DNA of 64,000 nucleotides from Saturnia japonica (taxonomy: Eukaryota; Arthropoda; Insecta; Lepidoptera; Saturniidae): contig CM065306.1 in NCBI GenBank assembly GCA_033032175.1, forward strand, positions 11,178,001-11,242,000, read 5' to 3'. The translations under genes and the position numbers were made by a program. The notes below the pieces were generated by a model. It did no database searches. It had not been told where the DNA came from and was given only the letters and a program-made list of their open reading frames with translations. This document shows positions 1 through 12,078 of this stretch, piece after piece (within the stretch, counting starts at the first letter, position 1; the number at the start of each line of letters is the position of its first letter).

Positions 1-2020
1 AAATATAAATGAGAAATTTCTAAGTAGTAGTGGTTACTAATAACTTGTTATTTAGTCAGGGTCAGTAAACAAAATCATCGGGTCATGGTGATGAGTCATT
101 ATACAAGGAAGATCTGGAAGCAATGCCGTCATCTTTGCTGGCAGAAGTCGTTGCCGAAGATCCGTACCTACTCACGATTTTCCGTTTATCACTACATACC
201 AGACAATTAATTTGAGAGTAAATTTTAATCAGCATTATTTTTATCATCAAAACGAAACGGTGATTTTTTGCTTAATATCTATAAGTATTAATAATAATCT
301 GTAGTTTTGTGTGTACATGTAGTTTTTTTATAATAGGAAGTTAGTTAAAGTTAGTTAGTTATCTCTAATATCACATTAAATACTTTGTTGTGTGTCAGTC
401 AGTTTTTATGTCTGGATTTGAATAAAAAATGGCAAGACCGATTTTAACGAAATTTTGTACACGGGAAGTATATATGTCATTCTGCAATTAATATTTATGT
501 TTATGATATATAAGAATACTCAAATTTTGTAGACGGAAAGCATACATAAATCATACTATAATTGAGAGGCTATAAGAATCGTTAATAATGCATTAGTAAT
601 TGTAGATTAGAATAATTATTATCAACCACTTTTGATGAAAATTGTACACGGGTAATACACGCCACTCCTCAATTGATACGGCATATGAATTATCAACAAC
701 AATATGAGTAAATATAAAATATTAGACTATGATTCCGTTTTATTTCCTGTATATTAAATGCATAATAGAGTTTAGTTTTACAATTTTTTATTTATTTAAC
801 GTTTTATATTGCTCATCTGAACTTAAATTAACTTAATTGTTTTAAGTTTATCAGTAATAATGATCTTTCCTTTTTTCTTGATGTGTTGAGTTTTTTTTTT
901 TTTTTTTATATATTCCTCTATAAGAAAAAAATTGTGTTATATTTATATTTACAGGTCGCCCGAAAACATCTCAAGTACGCTACATTAGTATTGAAAAAAG
1001 TAATGAGCAACCTCTACAAAAGGAACTATCAACATAAAATTTTTAGAATACTTGTAATGTCAACCGTAGACCATACTTAAATGACGAGAAAAAAACAACA
1101 ATTTGAATTTTTTTATCGAGATAAAATGTGTTTAATTTAAATACTTTCATGTTACAAGTAAAAATAATAATAAACGTATTTTTGTGCCACCGAATGAAGA
1201 TGTATAATAGAATTGTTTTGACTGTTTCCATTCTCGTAATTGAATAAATTAGAGTTGTATTTAATAACTAATATCTAACACTGTCTGTAAATTGGTCTTC
1301 AATCAATGTTGCATAGTTTTAAATCATCATATAACATGAGGTAAGTGCTACTGTAGGTGTTTGGATATTTTAGACACCTATTAAGTTGATGTTCCTATTT
1401 TATTTATGGTAACGATTGTTTTCAATGTTTTGATGTAACTTAAATTCTCGAGTGTTTTAATTATTTCTTTACTTTTTATATAACAGAAAATAAATAATAT
1501 GACAAACGTTTATAATTAAAAAGTATTTATTTGTACTAATGTTTAATAGTCGTAGTATTTTGAATAAAATACCTATCTGTAAACATGATGTCATCTTGAT
1601 CTATTTTCGTAAATTAGGTCCCTTAGCTGGATTCTTAATAAACCTCTTCGCGTGACACAAATTCTTTACGTCTCCAAGAAACGTTTTTAATATATACATT
1701 ATACATTTTCGTAATAACAGCGAAGACGTTTTTATTTGTTGGTTTACCAGTAATATTAGTTTATACAAAACATTTCCTGTAGCTAAAGTGCGCAATTAGT
1801 ATTTTTTGTTACTTGTATCAAGTTTTCTCGCTAACGCCTCACGGAGAGGCTTAAACGTGATAATTTAAGAAATAGGTTGTATAATACTCGTTCTTTCTAC
1901 GCAGAGTAGTAACGAAGCTATATTTCAACATTTCATTTTGTTGTATTAGATACTACAATTTACTGCGATCTCGTCAATTTACACTTGAAAGTGTTCTTTA
2001 GGTCAAAATTGTATATATCA
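1..2020. other. Gene-free AT-rich DNA
   Basis: No coding region or RNA gene is recognised. The stretch holds degenerate family F repeat units (about 420-740) and a T17 run at 891-907. The rest is unique-looking AT-rich sequence. Confidence 0.6.
420..740 (+). repeat. Degenerate family F repeat units
   Basis: Two diverged units carry the sequence GAAATTTTGTACACGGGAAG, or close variants, followed by ATGTCATTC and CAATT, at about 439 and 630. The same motif, often reverse-complemented, recurs at 2,190-3,050, 7,725-7,790, 15,190-15,620 and 53,600-53,960, so this is a dispersed family and not a local duplication. No coding capacity is seen. Class unknown. Confidence 0.5.
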
Positions 2021-3098
2021 GTAGCGGTGTCCCGCGACTCCGCATGCGTTTATTACGCAGTTTTTATTATTGTCGCATAGTTTTATTTTTACTCATATTA
2101 TTGACAATTCATTTTGCCTATCAATTCACGATTGACATTCACTCCGGCAAGAAAATCTGTTGTAAAAAAATCTAGTAGTATTAAGACGATTCTTATAGCC
2201 AATCAATTATGGATTGACAAATTATTATACTTCCCGTGTACCAAATCTTATCAAAATCGGCTGGAATTATTAATAATAAAAAAAAATTAGAATTTTTAAA
2301 TTAAAAAATTATAATTATATTTATAGCTCATAAATTATGGAATGGCGTATGCTTCCTGCGTATAAAATCGATTGAGAATTAATACAAATTGAAAGTGTAG
2401 TATATACAGTTAGTATAGCCCATCGACGATGGAATGAGTAATACTTTCAGTGTACAATTTCATAAGAATCGGTTCAGAATTACTAAAAGAATATTTATTT
2501 GGTTATTTTTTTTTTCGATTTCTAAAAGTATTATTGAACTTTTTTATAGACTATTCATTTCTCTGGTCAGTACTTCTGACTGTATATATTTTTCCCAAAT
2601 TTCGTGATAAGAATCCTATATTAAGAACACTGATCACGTATACGACACAATTTTTTTTGTCGTTTTGAATGTCCTGATTTAACTCAAAAACGGCTTGACC
2701 TATGCTTATAAAATTTTCCTATAAACCTTATGGCAGTGGTCAAATGACAAGTTAAAAGGAATTTTTCCACAAAATCTGTGTACCTTTCAATAATTCTATT
2801 AGAAATCATAAAAAATAATTTGATGGAAATACTTTTTTTTTATTAATTCTTACTTAACCGATTTCATGAAATTTGTGTACTGGAAGTATATCTCATGTTA
2901 TAACTGACAGTAATCTTAAAAAAATATATTTATATTCAACCGACTTTCATGAGAATTTGTACATGGGATGTATATTATATTATTTCACAATTATTGATAA
3001 GCTATAAAAATTGTCAATAATATGAATAAAAATAAAATTAACGGCTGAAAAATAATTACTGTGTAACAAACGAAAGTGGAGCCGCGGAGCTCTGCTTG
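2021..3098. mobile_element. Foldback-type element 1, about 1.08 kb
   Basis: The left end reads AGCGGTGTCCCGCGACTCCG, then GCGTTTATTACGCAGT and ATTATTGACAATTCA. The right end carries the same order of motifs reverse-complemented (CCGCGGCTCC, GTTTGTTACACAGTAATTAT, ATTATTGACAATT). The termini are therefore inverted repeats of roughly 110 bp. The interior holds degenerate family F units, in the left orientation near the left end and inverted near the right end. There is no ORF. A second element of nearly the same length and ends lies at 15,634-16,725. I infer a non-autonomous DNA element; its transposase source is unknown. Confidence 0.5.
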
Positions 3099-3712
3099 TT
3101 TAAAAATATACATATTAAATTAACTACTCTTATGAGGCTGGCATAGTCAGAGATATATTGAGGCTTTGTTACAATAAAAGATTTAAAAAAATCCACCTTG
3201 CAGTTAGTTAGGCGCGAATAACCTTCTTTTTTAAATATAAGTAGGTACCTCATACAAAGATCCTATAATCAAGAAGGATACGGTTTACTGACACGCTGTG
3301 AATATATAACAGGGTTTGTGTAGGTGTACAAATATGTCTAAGACTACGAATTATTCTTAAAAAGTTCCACGCTATGTCCAAGATAATCTTGGTCTTATTA
3401 AATCACTTAAAATGGTTGAATACCGAAAGTACGCTTGTTGTAGACTATAGAGTATTAAGACCAGTTGGACAAAGTGTTCAATTCGTACACAGAGGAGTGT
3501 AAACCTGCTCTTATTCCGCTATGGATATTATGCTATTTTATCATGTGCAGGTTTATCAGACCGTTAGCACTAGGACCTCAATTTTGTGGTCTTTTGTGAT
3601 TGCTCCACACTGCTAGATCAGTGCCTAGTCCTATAGCTAACTTGACTGCAGGACTTTTTTGCCAGTTTTGACTGAACCTCTGTTGGGTGCAGCACGTGCT
3701 TACCCTCAATCC
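3099..3712. other. Gene-free stretch
   Basis: No gene, RNA gene or recognised repeat is seen here. Confidence 0.5.
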
Positions 3713-3902
3713 GCCCCCTTATTACGTATTTCGTAATAGCAAAGCGATAACAGAAATCACTCAATATTTGCTTAGAAATCGCAAATACGTATTATGTAAC
3801 ACCTACAATGTACCAAACACAATCTGATTTCGCCATTTCGAAGCAAATATTTAGCGATTTTTGCTATCGCTTTGCTATTGCGAAATATCTAATAAGGGGG
3901 TC
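3713..3902. mobile_element. MITE-like inverted repeat, about 190 bp
   Basis: The two arms, about 63 bp each, begin CCCCCTTATTA and end TAATAAGGGGG. They share, in inverted orientation, ATTTCG(T/C)AATAGCAAAGCGATA and AATATTTGCTT. A loop of about 60 bp separates them. There is no ORF. The long near-palindromic structure is typical of miniature inverted-repeat transposable elements. A clear target duplication is not visible, so the superfamily is left open. Confidence 0.6.
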
Positions 3903-4074
3903 GATTGTGTTCAGGTTTCAGTAGATCACATTAACACAAGATATGCTTTTTATGGATATATGGACATTTACTATATACCTATTCTATCATGTAAGAATTT
4001 AGTTGACTGTATAGCCCAAAAGAAAATGTGAATGAATTTCATACAAACTTTGTGCAATTCGGTAAAGACCTAAT

Positions 4075-4354
4075 CTATATACTTATAGCCTCGTTAGCTT
4101 AGTGGTCGTAAGCGCGACTGCCATGATCGAGGTCCTGGGTTCGATTCCCAGGTCGAGCAAAGTGTTATTGGGTTTTTCCTATGAAATTCCTCATTAGCAG
4201 CTCGGAGTTTGGCTTCGTGCCCGATTAATGGCAATAGGCTCGCCCCCTATTACATGGGACCTAAAAACATACTCGGCGAACTGTGGGTGTACATTAGTAC
4301 ACCTCTGCCTAACCCTTCGGGGAATACAGGCGTATGTTATGCTATATACTTATA
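4075..4354 (+). mobile_element. tRNA-derived SINE copy 1 with perfect target duplication
   Basis: A 254-bp body (4,088-4,341) is flanked by identical 13-bp direct repeats CTATATACTTATA (4,075-4,087 and 4,342-4,354). The head is tRNA-like: GCCTCGTTAGCTTAGTGG resembles the RNA polymerase III A box, and GGTTCGATTCC (4,138-4,148) is a B box. The body continues past the tRNA-like head with ATGGCAATAGGCTCG, CCCCTATTACATGGGA and a TATGTTATG end, with no poly(A) tail. A second copy lies at 6,890-7,143. The intact duplication suggests fairly recent insertion by a LINE-type target-primed mechanism (inference). Confidence 0.85.
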
Positions 4355-4920
4355 ATAAAAGAGTAAACAGTCGACATGTGTACATTGAAGATATTTGAGA
4401 AAAAACAATACGAGGACTTTTCGAATGATGGACAGAACATACTGTGATAGTTTTTGAAATTTTCGTCTGCCTGTCGCTATGTTTGTACGCCAATTACGCA
4501 AAAAGAACTTGACCGAATTTAACGAAATTTGTTATGATGTTAGTTTATAAAAGTTTGAAGATACGTTTAGGATACATTTTTCACATAAGAACATTTGCAT
4601 GGTCTATAAATTGCGGTTATGTACATATAAAAAAGTAATGTATCTATAAAAAATACTGTAACACTATGCAAAAAAAGAACGTTCTAAGATCGATTTCAGA
4701 TTATATTGCATTTAATTGTTTGACGTATTCACTATTCTGTATAAGTATAAGTATAAATATAAATCATGTAAATTAATATGCGTGAAGTGAATTCTGGCAA
4801 TTTTGAATTATTTTTTGATGAATTCCTTAAAACTGTTGTACACGTCCAAACAACAAGAAGTGGTTAGTAATAAAGTCAAGAAGATTTTTTAAAATTAAAT
4901 AAAGTTACATCTGTAGAAAC
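4355..4920. other. Gene-free stretch
   Basis: AT-rich. The part next to the Tc1-like pseudogene may be its terminal non-coding region, but I could not define the terminal inverted repeat. Confidence 0.4.
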
Positions 4921-5850
4921 CTAATAACGAGTTTGACCTCCTCTTGTCAAATTCAAGGCTTGAATTCTTCTAGGCATGCTTTGCATGATATTTTTAATAT
5001 CGTTTTCAGGAATACGTTCCCACTATTCTGCAATGACTCTTTTTAGCTCCCTGATATTTTGTGTGAAGCAGGTTGCAATTATCTTACCCGTCTCTTTGGA
5101 ACATCCCAGACATGCTCAATTGGATTGAGGTCAGGACTTCGAGCTGGCCAATCTAATCGACAGATCGCAACTTCTTGCATATACACTTCCACGTTGCTAG
5201 AACGACGAGGGCGAGCATTTTCGTCCATAAAAATGGAATCTTCCTCAAGAGCAATCAATGCCGCTGTGCATGTGGTATTAGGACTTCCGTTATGTACCGG
5301 TGTGTATTTAATGTTTCATTTTCTATGAAAAGTAACTCTGTACGCTCCGTCGAATTAATTATCAAAACATAACGGAACCTCCGTCATATGGATGATTTCT
5401 TCGAAACATACTTCCGCATGGCGTTCCTGTGGTCTTTGGTCCACTCGCCGTCATTGGTCTTCTCCAGACATAAAATTCTAGTTTCATCAGAAAACAATAC
5501 TTTGTTCCAGTCCTCCAGAGTCTATGAAACCTAGTTTCGAGCAAACTGAAGTCGAGCAATATGGTGCTCACGAAGTAATTTAGGGCCCTGGCTCAGGTGG
5601 TGACTGCTGATATTGGCAGTCAAAAGCCTCCTCCTGACCGTCCCCAAGCTAACTTTTACTCCTCTTACTTCTTCAAGGCTCTTTTTAGCTCCACACTTGA
5701 CGCTTTACGATTCCAACGCCTGTTTCACCAAAACGCGGTCATCTCGTGGTTCTGTGCATCGCTTTCCTCCCGAACCGTGTCTTCTTTTGATCGAATCGGT
5801 CTCTTGATACCGTTACCAAGTTCTCTGGATAGTTAACGACTCACACTTAA
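4921..5850 (-). pseudogene. Decayed Tc1-like (DD34E) transposase
   Basis: Read on the minus strand, pieces of a Tc1-type transposase appear in order across several frames. They are an N-terminal part with SLGTVRRRLLTANISSHHL (about 5,600), the first acidic motif NKVLFSDETR (D at 5,486-5,488), GGSVMF, the second acidic motif FMDENARPRR, then RLDWPARSPDLNPIEHV (E at 5,115-5,117), and a C-terminus ending SMPRR...LTRGGQTRY before a stop at 4,921-4,923. The second and third acidic positions are 34 residues apart, the DD34E spacing. The second one, normally D in MDDNARPH, is E here (5,220-5,222). Frameshifts and stops break the frame throughout. An intact relative would catalyse cut-and-paste transposition at TA. 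This copy is dead. Confidence 0.9.
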
Positions 5851-6696
5851 CCGCTGAGACACATAAGTTTGCGAAAAATTTTCTTCAAGTAGGGCTATAA
5901 TTATACCGTCCCTTATCGCTTAGTCATATCACAAAGTGGTATTTCATTTAAAAAGAAAGATTATATTGTTTAATTCACAGAAAATATCCTAAAATCTTTA
6001 AAATTTTGGTAATCAGCAAAAAACAGTTTCAGTAATTCGCTCCATTAGTAAAGCAATGTTACAATAATTATTTGGTTTGATTTTGATTATTACACTTAGG
6101 TATATTTTCTGCAAGGGCTCTTTTTAAACAAGTGGAATGCCCACTGTCCATGTACATTTTGGCCGTAGGTTCACGCAGGTAAAAATATATGGACATAATA
6201 AAAGACAATTTTCCTATTTAATTGGTCAAATTATTGGAGATTCCAAAAAAGAAAATTTGTAATTTTGGATTTTTCCATTGGAGAACATGTTATGAGCGTC
6301 TAGACCTCCTCATTTTGTTGTCGATCAGGGTCAGCAGATAATGTTACAAATTAAATTGAAATTATTAAATATGTATATAAAAAGTTGAATTCCGAATACA
6401 TGGAATACATGCCGTCAAGCGAGAACCAAAATTAATACAATTTAAATAATTTGAAATGTAGGTACTTGGATTGATTATGAGAGAATCGTAATGACACATG
6501 GTTATGCTATTGACACTTGGGATTTCATACTATCATGTAGGTCGATAACCTACGGTTTTTTTAACTGTAGATTTTTTGATATTATGAATTTATTATATGG
6601 CGCCGTTTTTAAATATCAATGGTCTGGCTTTTTTGCGTCTACATATTTGCTATTAGTTTAAGGTATAAGTTTACTAAGGTAATTATAATATATATA
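5851..6696. other. Gene-free stretch
   Basis: AT-rich, with no recognised gene or repeat. The first part may include the remaining end of the Tc1-like element. Confidence 0.4.
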
Positions 6697-6889
6697 ACTA
6701 GCATTGTGCCCGCGGCTCTGCGTGCGTTTGTTACGCAGTAATTATTTTCATGCCGTGATTTTAATTTAATTCAAATTAGCAACCCACTCCAGATTCGCAC
6801 AGGTACAATTTACAAAGTGGTACGATTTATGTTTAAAAAAGCCTGATTTAGAGTTTATCGCTTTATTATTGACAGTTCATAACTTCATA
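6697..6889 (+). repeat. Family A terminus (single end)
   Basis: The stretch begins ACTAGCATTGTGCCCGCGG, followed by GCGTGCGTTTGTTACGCAGT. This matches the termini of the foldback elements at 2,021 and 15,634. Only one end is recognisable. SINE copy 2 interrupts or abuts it on the right. Confidence 0.5.
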
Positions 6890-7143
6890 AATGCCTCATA
6901 TGCCTAGTGGTCCTAAACGCGACTGTTATGTTCGATGTCCTAGGTTCGATTCTCAGATCGAGCAAAGTGCTATTGGGGTTTTCTATGAAATTCTCAGTAG
7001 CAACTTGGAGTTTGGCTTTGTGACCGATTAATGGCAATAGGCTCGACCCCTATTACGTGGGACCCTAAAACATACCTGGGAATTGTGGGTGTATAACTCT
7101 GCCTAACACTTCGGGGATGCAAGCGTAATGGTATGTTATGTAT
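6890..7143 (+). mobile_element. tRNA-derived SINE copy 2
   Basis: Matches SINE copy 1 over its whole length: GCCTCATATGCCTAGTGG head, B box GGTTCGATTCT (6,943-6,953), ATGGCAATAGGCTCG, CCCCTATTACGTGGGA and TATGTTATG end. The body is again about 254 bp. The flanking duplication is eroded: CTTCATA occurs on both sides (6,883-6,889 and 7,144-7,150). An older copy than the one at 4,088. Confidence 0.8.
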
Positions 7144-8232
7144 CTTCATAGTTATGAATTGTGCGCATAAATCGCGTAGCGCAATTTATCAAAAAAAATT
7201 TAGGATGGATTTCTTTGGTCGCGAATAATATTGAATTCGTGATATCTTCTACTGTATTCATTTAAATACATTAAATACCCAAGTTAATTAATAAACTTAT
7301 CTGGATAAAGATTAACACTGAGTTGGATAAAATAGGTTCGCAAATAACGTAATATTGTAATTATTATATTGAAGATAAAAATGGTTATTGGTTACCTTAG
7401 GAAATAAACATATGCCATTGCGGATCTTCTCTATATTTTTAAAGAACTACAATTCTTTAGGACATTATTTTGATGTATCTCATAAAGTTGCATGCAAGCG
7501 TCCGAAAATCACTTTTGACGACTTGATTATAAATAATTGAATTTTCTCTATTATACAAAAATATAATTGGAATGTATTGTTTATATAAACCTTCCATAAA
7601 AATTCTCTAAATGTTACACAGTAAAAAGCGCATTTAAATCGTAGCGTAGTTTAAAAATCTTAGCTTACATAAGAGACAGACAACGTGAAGCGATTTTATT
7701 TTATATTGTGTATAGATTATTGACAATTCCTGTCAATTTGAGGAATGACATGTACTTTCCGTGTACAATTTTCATCAACATTGAGTAAAGGATTCCCTCT
7801 CGTTTCATCCCTTATTTTAATTTAGGTGAAGAATTTAAAATAAGCTGAATTTTATATTGAAGATTATGTGCGGTTCACGTGTGCTTAATAACTATCATCA
7901 AATCATAAACATCAACTTTTTCTCCTGTATAAAGTTTCAACCCTTATTTTACACCCTTTTAAGTGATGAATTTTGATGTCGTGGTTCATCATTTTTATTA
8001 AAGAGTCTGAGTACAAAATTTCAAGTCCAAAGACAATGTTTTTTAGCCATCCAATAAAACTCTCAACCTCTATTTTACACCCTTTAGATGTTGAATTTTC
8101 CAAAATTTTCCTTCGTGAGCTTCTACATCGCGAATGGAGTAACTATTCTAAATTTCAAGTCAATCGAACCTACACTTTCCGAGACCTCGTGACGAGTGAG
8201 TGCATTTTCGCTTTTATATATAAATAGATTAA
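7144..8232. other. Gene-free DNA with degenerate repeats
   Basis: Contains a family F motif (about 7,725-7,790) and two diverged units with TTTCAACCCTTATTTTACACCC or a close variant (about 7,930 and 8,055), probably related to family H. No gene. Confidence 0.45.
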
Positions 8233-8396
8233 CTAGCTGGTACCCGCGACTTCGACCACGTATAATAGTTATTTTGAGTAGCCTATTGTTTCTTTAAGGT
8301 TTCATCTAATTTTGTGATATTTTTTTTAGGTAAGGTTGCTTGGTGCATCTAATGAGTAAAAAACATTGATCAAAATCTATCCAGTAGTTTTTGCTA
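8233..8396 (+). repeat. Family J copy 1
   Basis: Starts CTAGCTGGTACCCGCGAC and ends near AAAATCTATCCAGTAGTTTT. The same ending (AAAATCTATCCAGTAGATTT) occurs at about 21,830, suggesting a second copy at 21,720-21,880. Non-coding. Confidence 0.4.
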
Positions 8397-8772
8397 CTAG
8401 TAGTGATATACATCGAATGTGACTGGAAAGTGACAAACCACAAAAAATATCAGCATTGGGTTTATCACTATGTATACCCAGTATGCCCCAAACACGACAA
8501 AACAGTGTATGGTAGTTGCGAACCCTACCACCCCGATATATTACTGCATATACACTGCCTGATCTCGAAACACGACAATTCAAAAGAATACTATAGATGG
8601 GATTGTTACTACGTGTATGGTGGTCGCTAACCTTGCCACCTCGCTTTATTACTGCATATACACCGACTGATTCCATCACGCCACAAACCTGAAAAAATCA
8701 GTAATTGAGTGTATCACTAGGTGTATGGTATTGTAATTATATGCCAATATGAATCCAACACATTTAACAGTA
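8397..8772 (+). repeat. 108-bp tandem repeat (family G)
   Basis: GTGTATGGT recurs at 8,505, 8,613 and 8,721, exactly 108 bp apart, followed by GG/AGTTGCG-like sequence, ACCACC, TTATTACTGCATATACAC, and then a C/GACAA motif. A diverged unit precedes 8,505. The array ends in ATGCCAATATGAATCCAACA, which also ends the isolated copies at 13,022-13,190 (minus) and 14,457-14,625 (plus). I infer a dispersed element with internal tandem units. Confidence 0.75.
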
Positions 8773-8859
8773 GCCTTAAGGATGACTTTAAAAACGCGCA
8801 ACATTTACTTCTCGTTAAAAGCATACATGAATATGAATGTTTATATACCTAATTTAAGA

Positions 8860-9180
8860 AATTTTGGGTTTTTCATACAAACTGTCATGCCCTATTACAC
8901 CCCTTCAATTTTTATGTTCGCTACATAAGGTAGCTATATCCTTCACCAAGTTCCAATATTCTATGTACCAAAATTAATTTAAATTGGTTTTATTTGCTCT
9001 TCATACGAACTTTCATCCCCTATTTCATTCCTTCAAGTCTTATTTTCCAAAGGTGAAATCTATCTCTGTACCAAAATTGTTTCAGCGGTTTGGACGTGAA
9101 AACGTAACAGACAGCCAGACAAAGTTACTTTCGCATTTAGTATTAGTCAATATTAAGTTAAGTTAAGTTTAACATTAGTA
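8860..9180 (+). repeat. Family H copy
   Basis: Carries TTTCATACAAACT, CATCCCCTATTTCATTCCTT, CCAAAATT, AGCGGTTTGGACGTGAAAAC and TTTCGCATTTAGTATTAG. These motifs recur in the same order at 15,780-16,375 and inverted at 12,268-12,930. A common non-coding dispersed repeat. Confidence 0.55.
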
Positions 9181-10800
9181 TAGATAATATGTTTAAACAA
9201 TATTTTTAAATTTAGTATTATTTTAATAAAACTGGGTATAATATAAAATTTGAAATAAACTAACAAATACGATTAAATCCGTATTTCAAATAAAGCTTTA
9301 CGAATAATAAAAGTAAACTATGATAATGAATAGTGAAACTAAATTGTTTTTTCTTTTATTACGAAACTTCAATTGTACTGCACATATTCGACCTAGACAT
9401 TGATTTGGAAAATATATTATCATCCTATAATATTCTAACCATTATAAACTCATTAGAGTAGCGGGCAACGGCATTCGAGTTGGGTGCCAAATTACCAGCA
9501 TTATCAATTTATACTCGCTCGTACACAAACAAAAAAAGTCGAATGTAGATGGCCGGTTCCCGTTAACAACTTCGTATTGTGCAATGCAAGAGAAAAATCG
9601 TAACGTGTGTTTTGGATACACTTTTTGTGGTCAGTTTGATACCGCTACGATTGTATATGTATACACATAAATGCTTTCACTGAGCTAAGAGCTTGGTTGG
9701 TCCAACATCAATCATTGGACGGATCTGGCTCGCGTAGCGCATGCGCACTTCCGTGGCTCCGCTGAGCAACAAACACTTCGTCTATCACTGTGGCTGATTC
9801 CTACTTCGCCTTCTTTAAAGCGATGTTGCTGCACTTTGATAAAAATTTATCTAATTCAATATGCGTTACTCATAATTTTTTTTCGTGTTTTTCTGGAAGT
9901 GTCGACGTTTTATTAAATGAATCTACATAAAATCAGTTCATTTACATTGCTTGTTTTCTTTTCATAATGCTTACAGGTTAATTAAAAAATTATAATAAAG
10001 TATTTATCTTAATCGTCTATTAATTTATATAGTCGTGCATATCTAACAGAGACGTAATGTAATACTTATGATTGTATCAATGATTTCAGATGATGAAGGT
10101 TATTTCCTTATTCTTCATGCTTTAAGTGTGTTTAGTGAAGACACTCGTCACGTACCTACTTATCCTCGGATTAGAATTTATACGTTTTCAAATTAACCTA
10201 TCAAGTATCAGCTATTAATTACACGCAACCAATAACCTTCTTGGAAACGTAATGATGTAAGGTCGTTTTCGATATTTTGGAAATAAACAATAGCCGTGGT
10301 TATGGAATAACGATACGTAGTTCCCAGGTTTGAGGTTTCAATTAATTTGTTGAAAGTGTATATAGTTTGTTAACTTGAGTATCATTCTTTCAATTGCTGT
10401 ACAAAGAAAATGTGGAGCGTCTTACACACATATTCCCTCTTTCCTATGTTATTTGGTCCTTTAAACTAGGTACGAAGAGGCGATCAAGCAGGCTGGTATG
10501 ATGGCTTCGACTTCCAATGCGATCTGTCATTGATGACTGTAACTGTAACGGTTGAAGCTTATATACAACAGTGGGATTTATGTACAGATTACAAACATAT
10601 TTATTGTCATTATTAGAAAACATCTGTATGGTGCATGTAAGCGACAAAAAAAGTCATATTGTGTAACCGACCGTAAATTCGAATTAAATACAAGCAAACT
10701 TATTATAAAAGCAATTTGCCGCGCGAGATTTATTTTGTTAACTGCTACCCGTCTATTTCATTTCGGCCCCTTTCTACTTAATGTGTCGCCTCGCCGCGTA
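9181..10800. other. Gene-free DNA with a moderately GC-rich island
   Basis: About 9,455-9,850 is richer in G+C than its surroundings and has no repeat hallmarks, for example around CTCGCGTAGCGCATGCGCAC (9,729). It may be a unique regulatory element, but nothing proves it. The rest is AT-rich with no recognised feature. Confidence 0.35.
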
Positions 10801-10849
10801 CCTACCCGCCTGCCCGCCTACCCGCCTGCCCGCCTGCCCGCCTGCCTGC
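10801..10849. repeat. (CCCGCCTG)5 microsatellite
   Basis: Five 8-bp units occur from 10,805 to 10,844, one with a terminal A in place of G, flanked by partial units. The open frame across it is a by-product of the repeat. Confidence 0.85.
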
Positions 10850-10999
10850 GGTCGACGCACTTCAAAACTTTTCTACTCGAATCCCATTTCCCTCAAGTAC
10901 TCCTTTTAGTGCTATATTCACGATTTGGTGATCATTTTTATTTGAATATTATATTGGATTTAATATCATTCTTGTTTTTAAAATCGTGTATTTTTTACG

Positions 11000-11784
11000 G
11001 AAATGATTAAAGTAATAAGATTTTTTTTTATATATTATTCTAATGTGGGATATTGGTAATTCGGAAACATGATAAACTATCACTATTCAGAAAAATAATT
11101 CACCGAATAGTGATAAGAATTCAATTAGTGAATATTAGTTATGAATTAAAAAACGAATTTGTTCATCCAATAATATGCGAATGATGTGATAAAATAAAAA
11201 TATTATAGTTATTTATTAAAAAAATTGTAGTATGCACTATGAAGGTTATATTTTTTAAATGTTATAGGAAATTAGTCGCAGAATTTTTGTAAGTATGTAA
11301 TTAGAAGCGCGGCGTAAAAATTACAAAATAAAAAATGTATAACAATTCTGTTTCTTGTAAATCACCATTGTTCATAAATTGTAATAATATAAATACCTAA
11401 AATTACTATCTCTGTAGTAATATTACGAGAAGTATAAAAATAATTCGTTATTACATAAGCTTTGACTAACAATCTAATATTGAAAAAATAAATAAATAAG
11501 ACAAAGTCCTAAAGCTTTATTTCCTGGCTAGTCTAGTGTGTTACATGTAAAAAAGGTATGCACTTCTAAACTGCACTTATGATGAATCGTGTGAGTACGC
11601 AATGTTTATACTAACGAGTTTATTTTATTGAAGTTCAAATGTTGAATCAAGATGCGAAGGAGATACTTATTATTTGACATATTACAATATTATCTTTAGT
11701 AAAAAAAAATTGGGGGGTAATGTAATAGCCGTTTTGCATCAATATACTATAAATTTGTATAACTGCAGTAATGCAGTTAAAGTT
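11000..11784. other. Gene-free AT-rich DNA
   Basis: Holds one small inverted repeat: TATCACTATTC (11,078-11,088) against GAATAGTGATA (11,105-11,115), 16-nt spacer. Nothing else is recognised. Confidence 0.45.
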
Positions 11785-12078
11785 AATCTATCTATATAAA
11801 TAAAGTAATTGAGGTTTGCTCTTGTAGGCGCATAACGCAAAAACTATTGGATAGATTTTCATCCATATTTTTTTGTTTTACTCCTTATATACTTGGCCCT
11901 TATCTGAAAAAATTATCACGATAATTGTCTTCATTAAATAAAAAGTTATTAAAGTTTTAAGAAACTACAATTTTTATAAGTACAACGTTTTCGGCGATGT
12001 TTTCTTGTCGTGGGGAAGTGGGGAGTATAATAATAGTATAGAATAACGCGACCCAGGTCGCGGGCGGTTGCTAGTTTA
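11785..12078 (-). repeat. Family K copy
   Basis: On the plus strand it runs from CTATCTATATAAATAAAG through GCGCATAACGCAAAAACTAT to GACCCAGGTCGCGGGCGG and ends TTGCTAGTTT. The terminal CTAGC next to GC-rich sequence is shared with families A, B, D and J. Non-coding. Confidence 0.5.

Noticed and set aside
4088..4160. tRNA gene suggested by A and B box motifs
   Set aside because: The tRNA-like head continues into a repeated 254-bp body with flanking target duplications and a second copy at 6,890, so it is a SINE. The cloverleaf is not complete.
10552..11010. 152-codon open frame
   Set aside because: Its most distinctive part is a proline/cysteine/alanine run produced by the (CCCGCCTG)n microsatellite, and no domain is recognisable.
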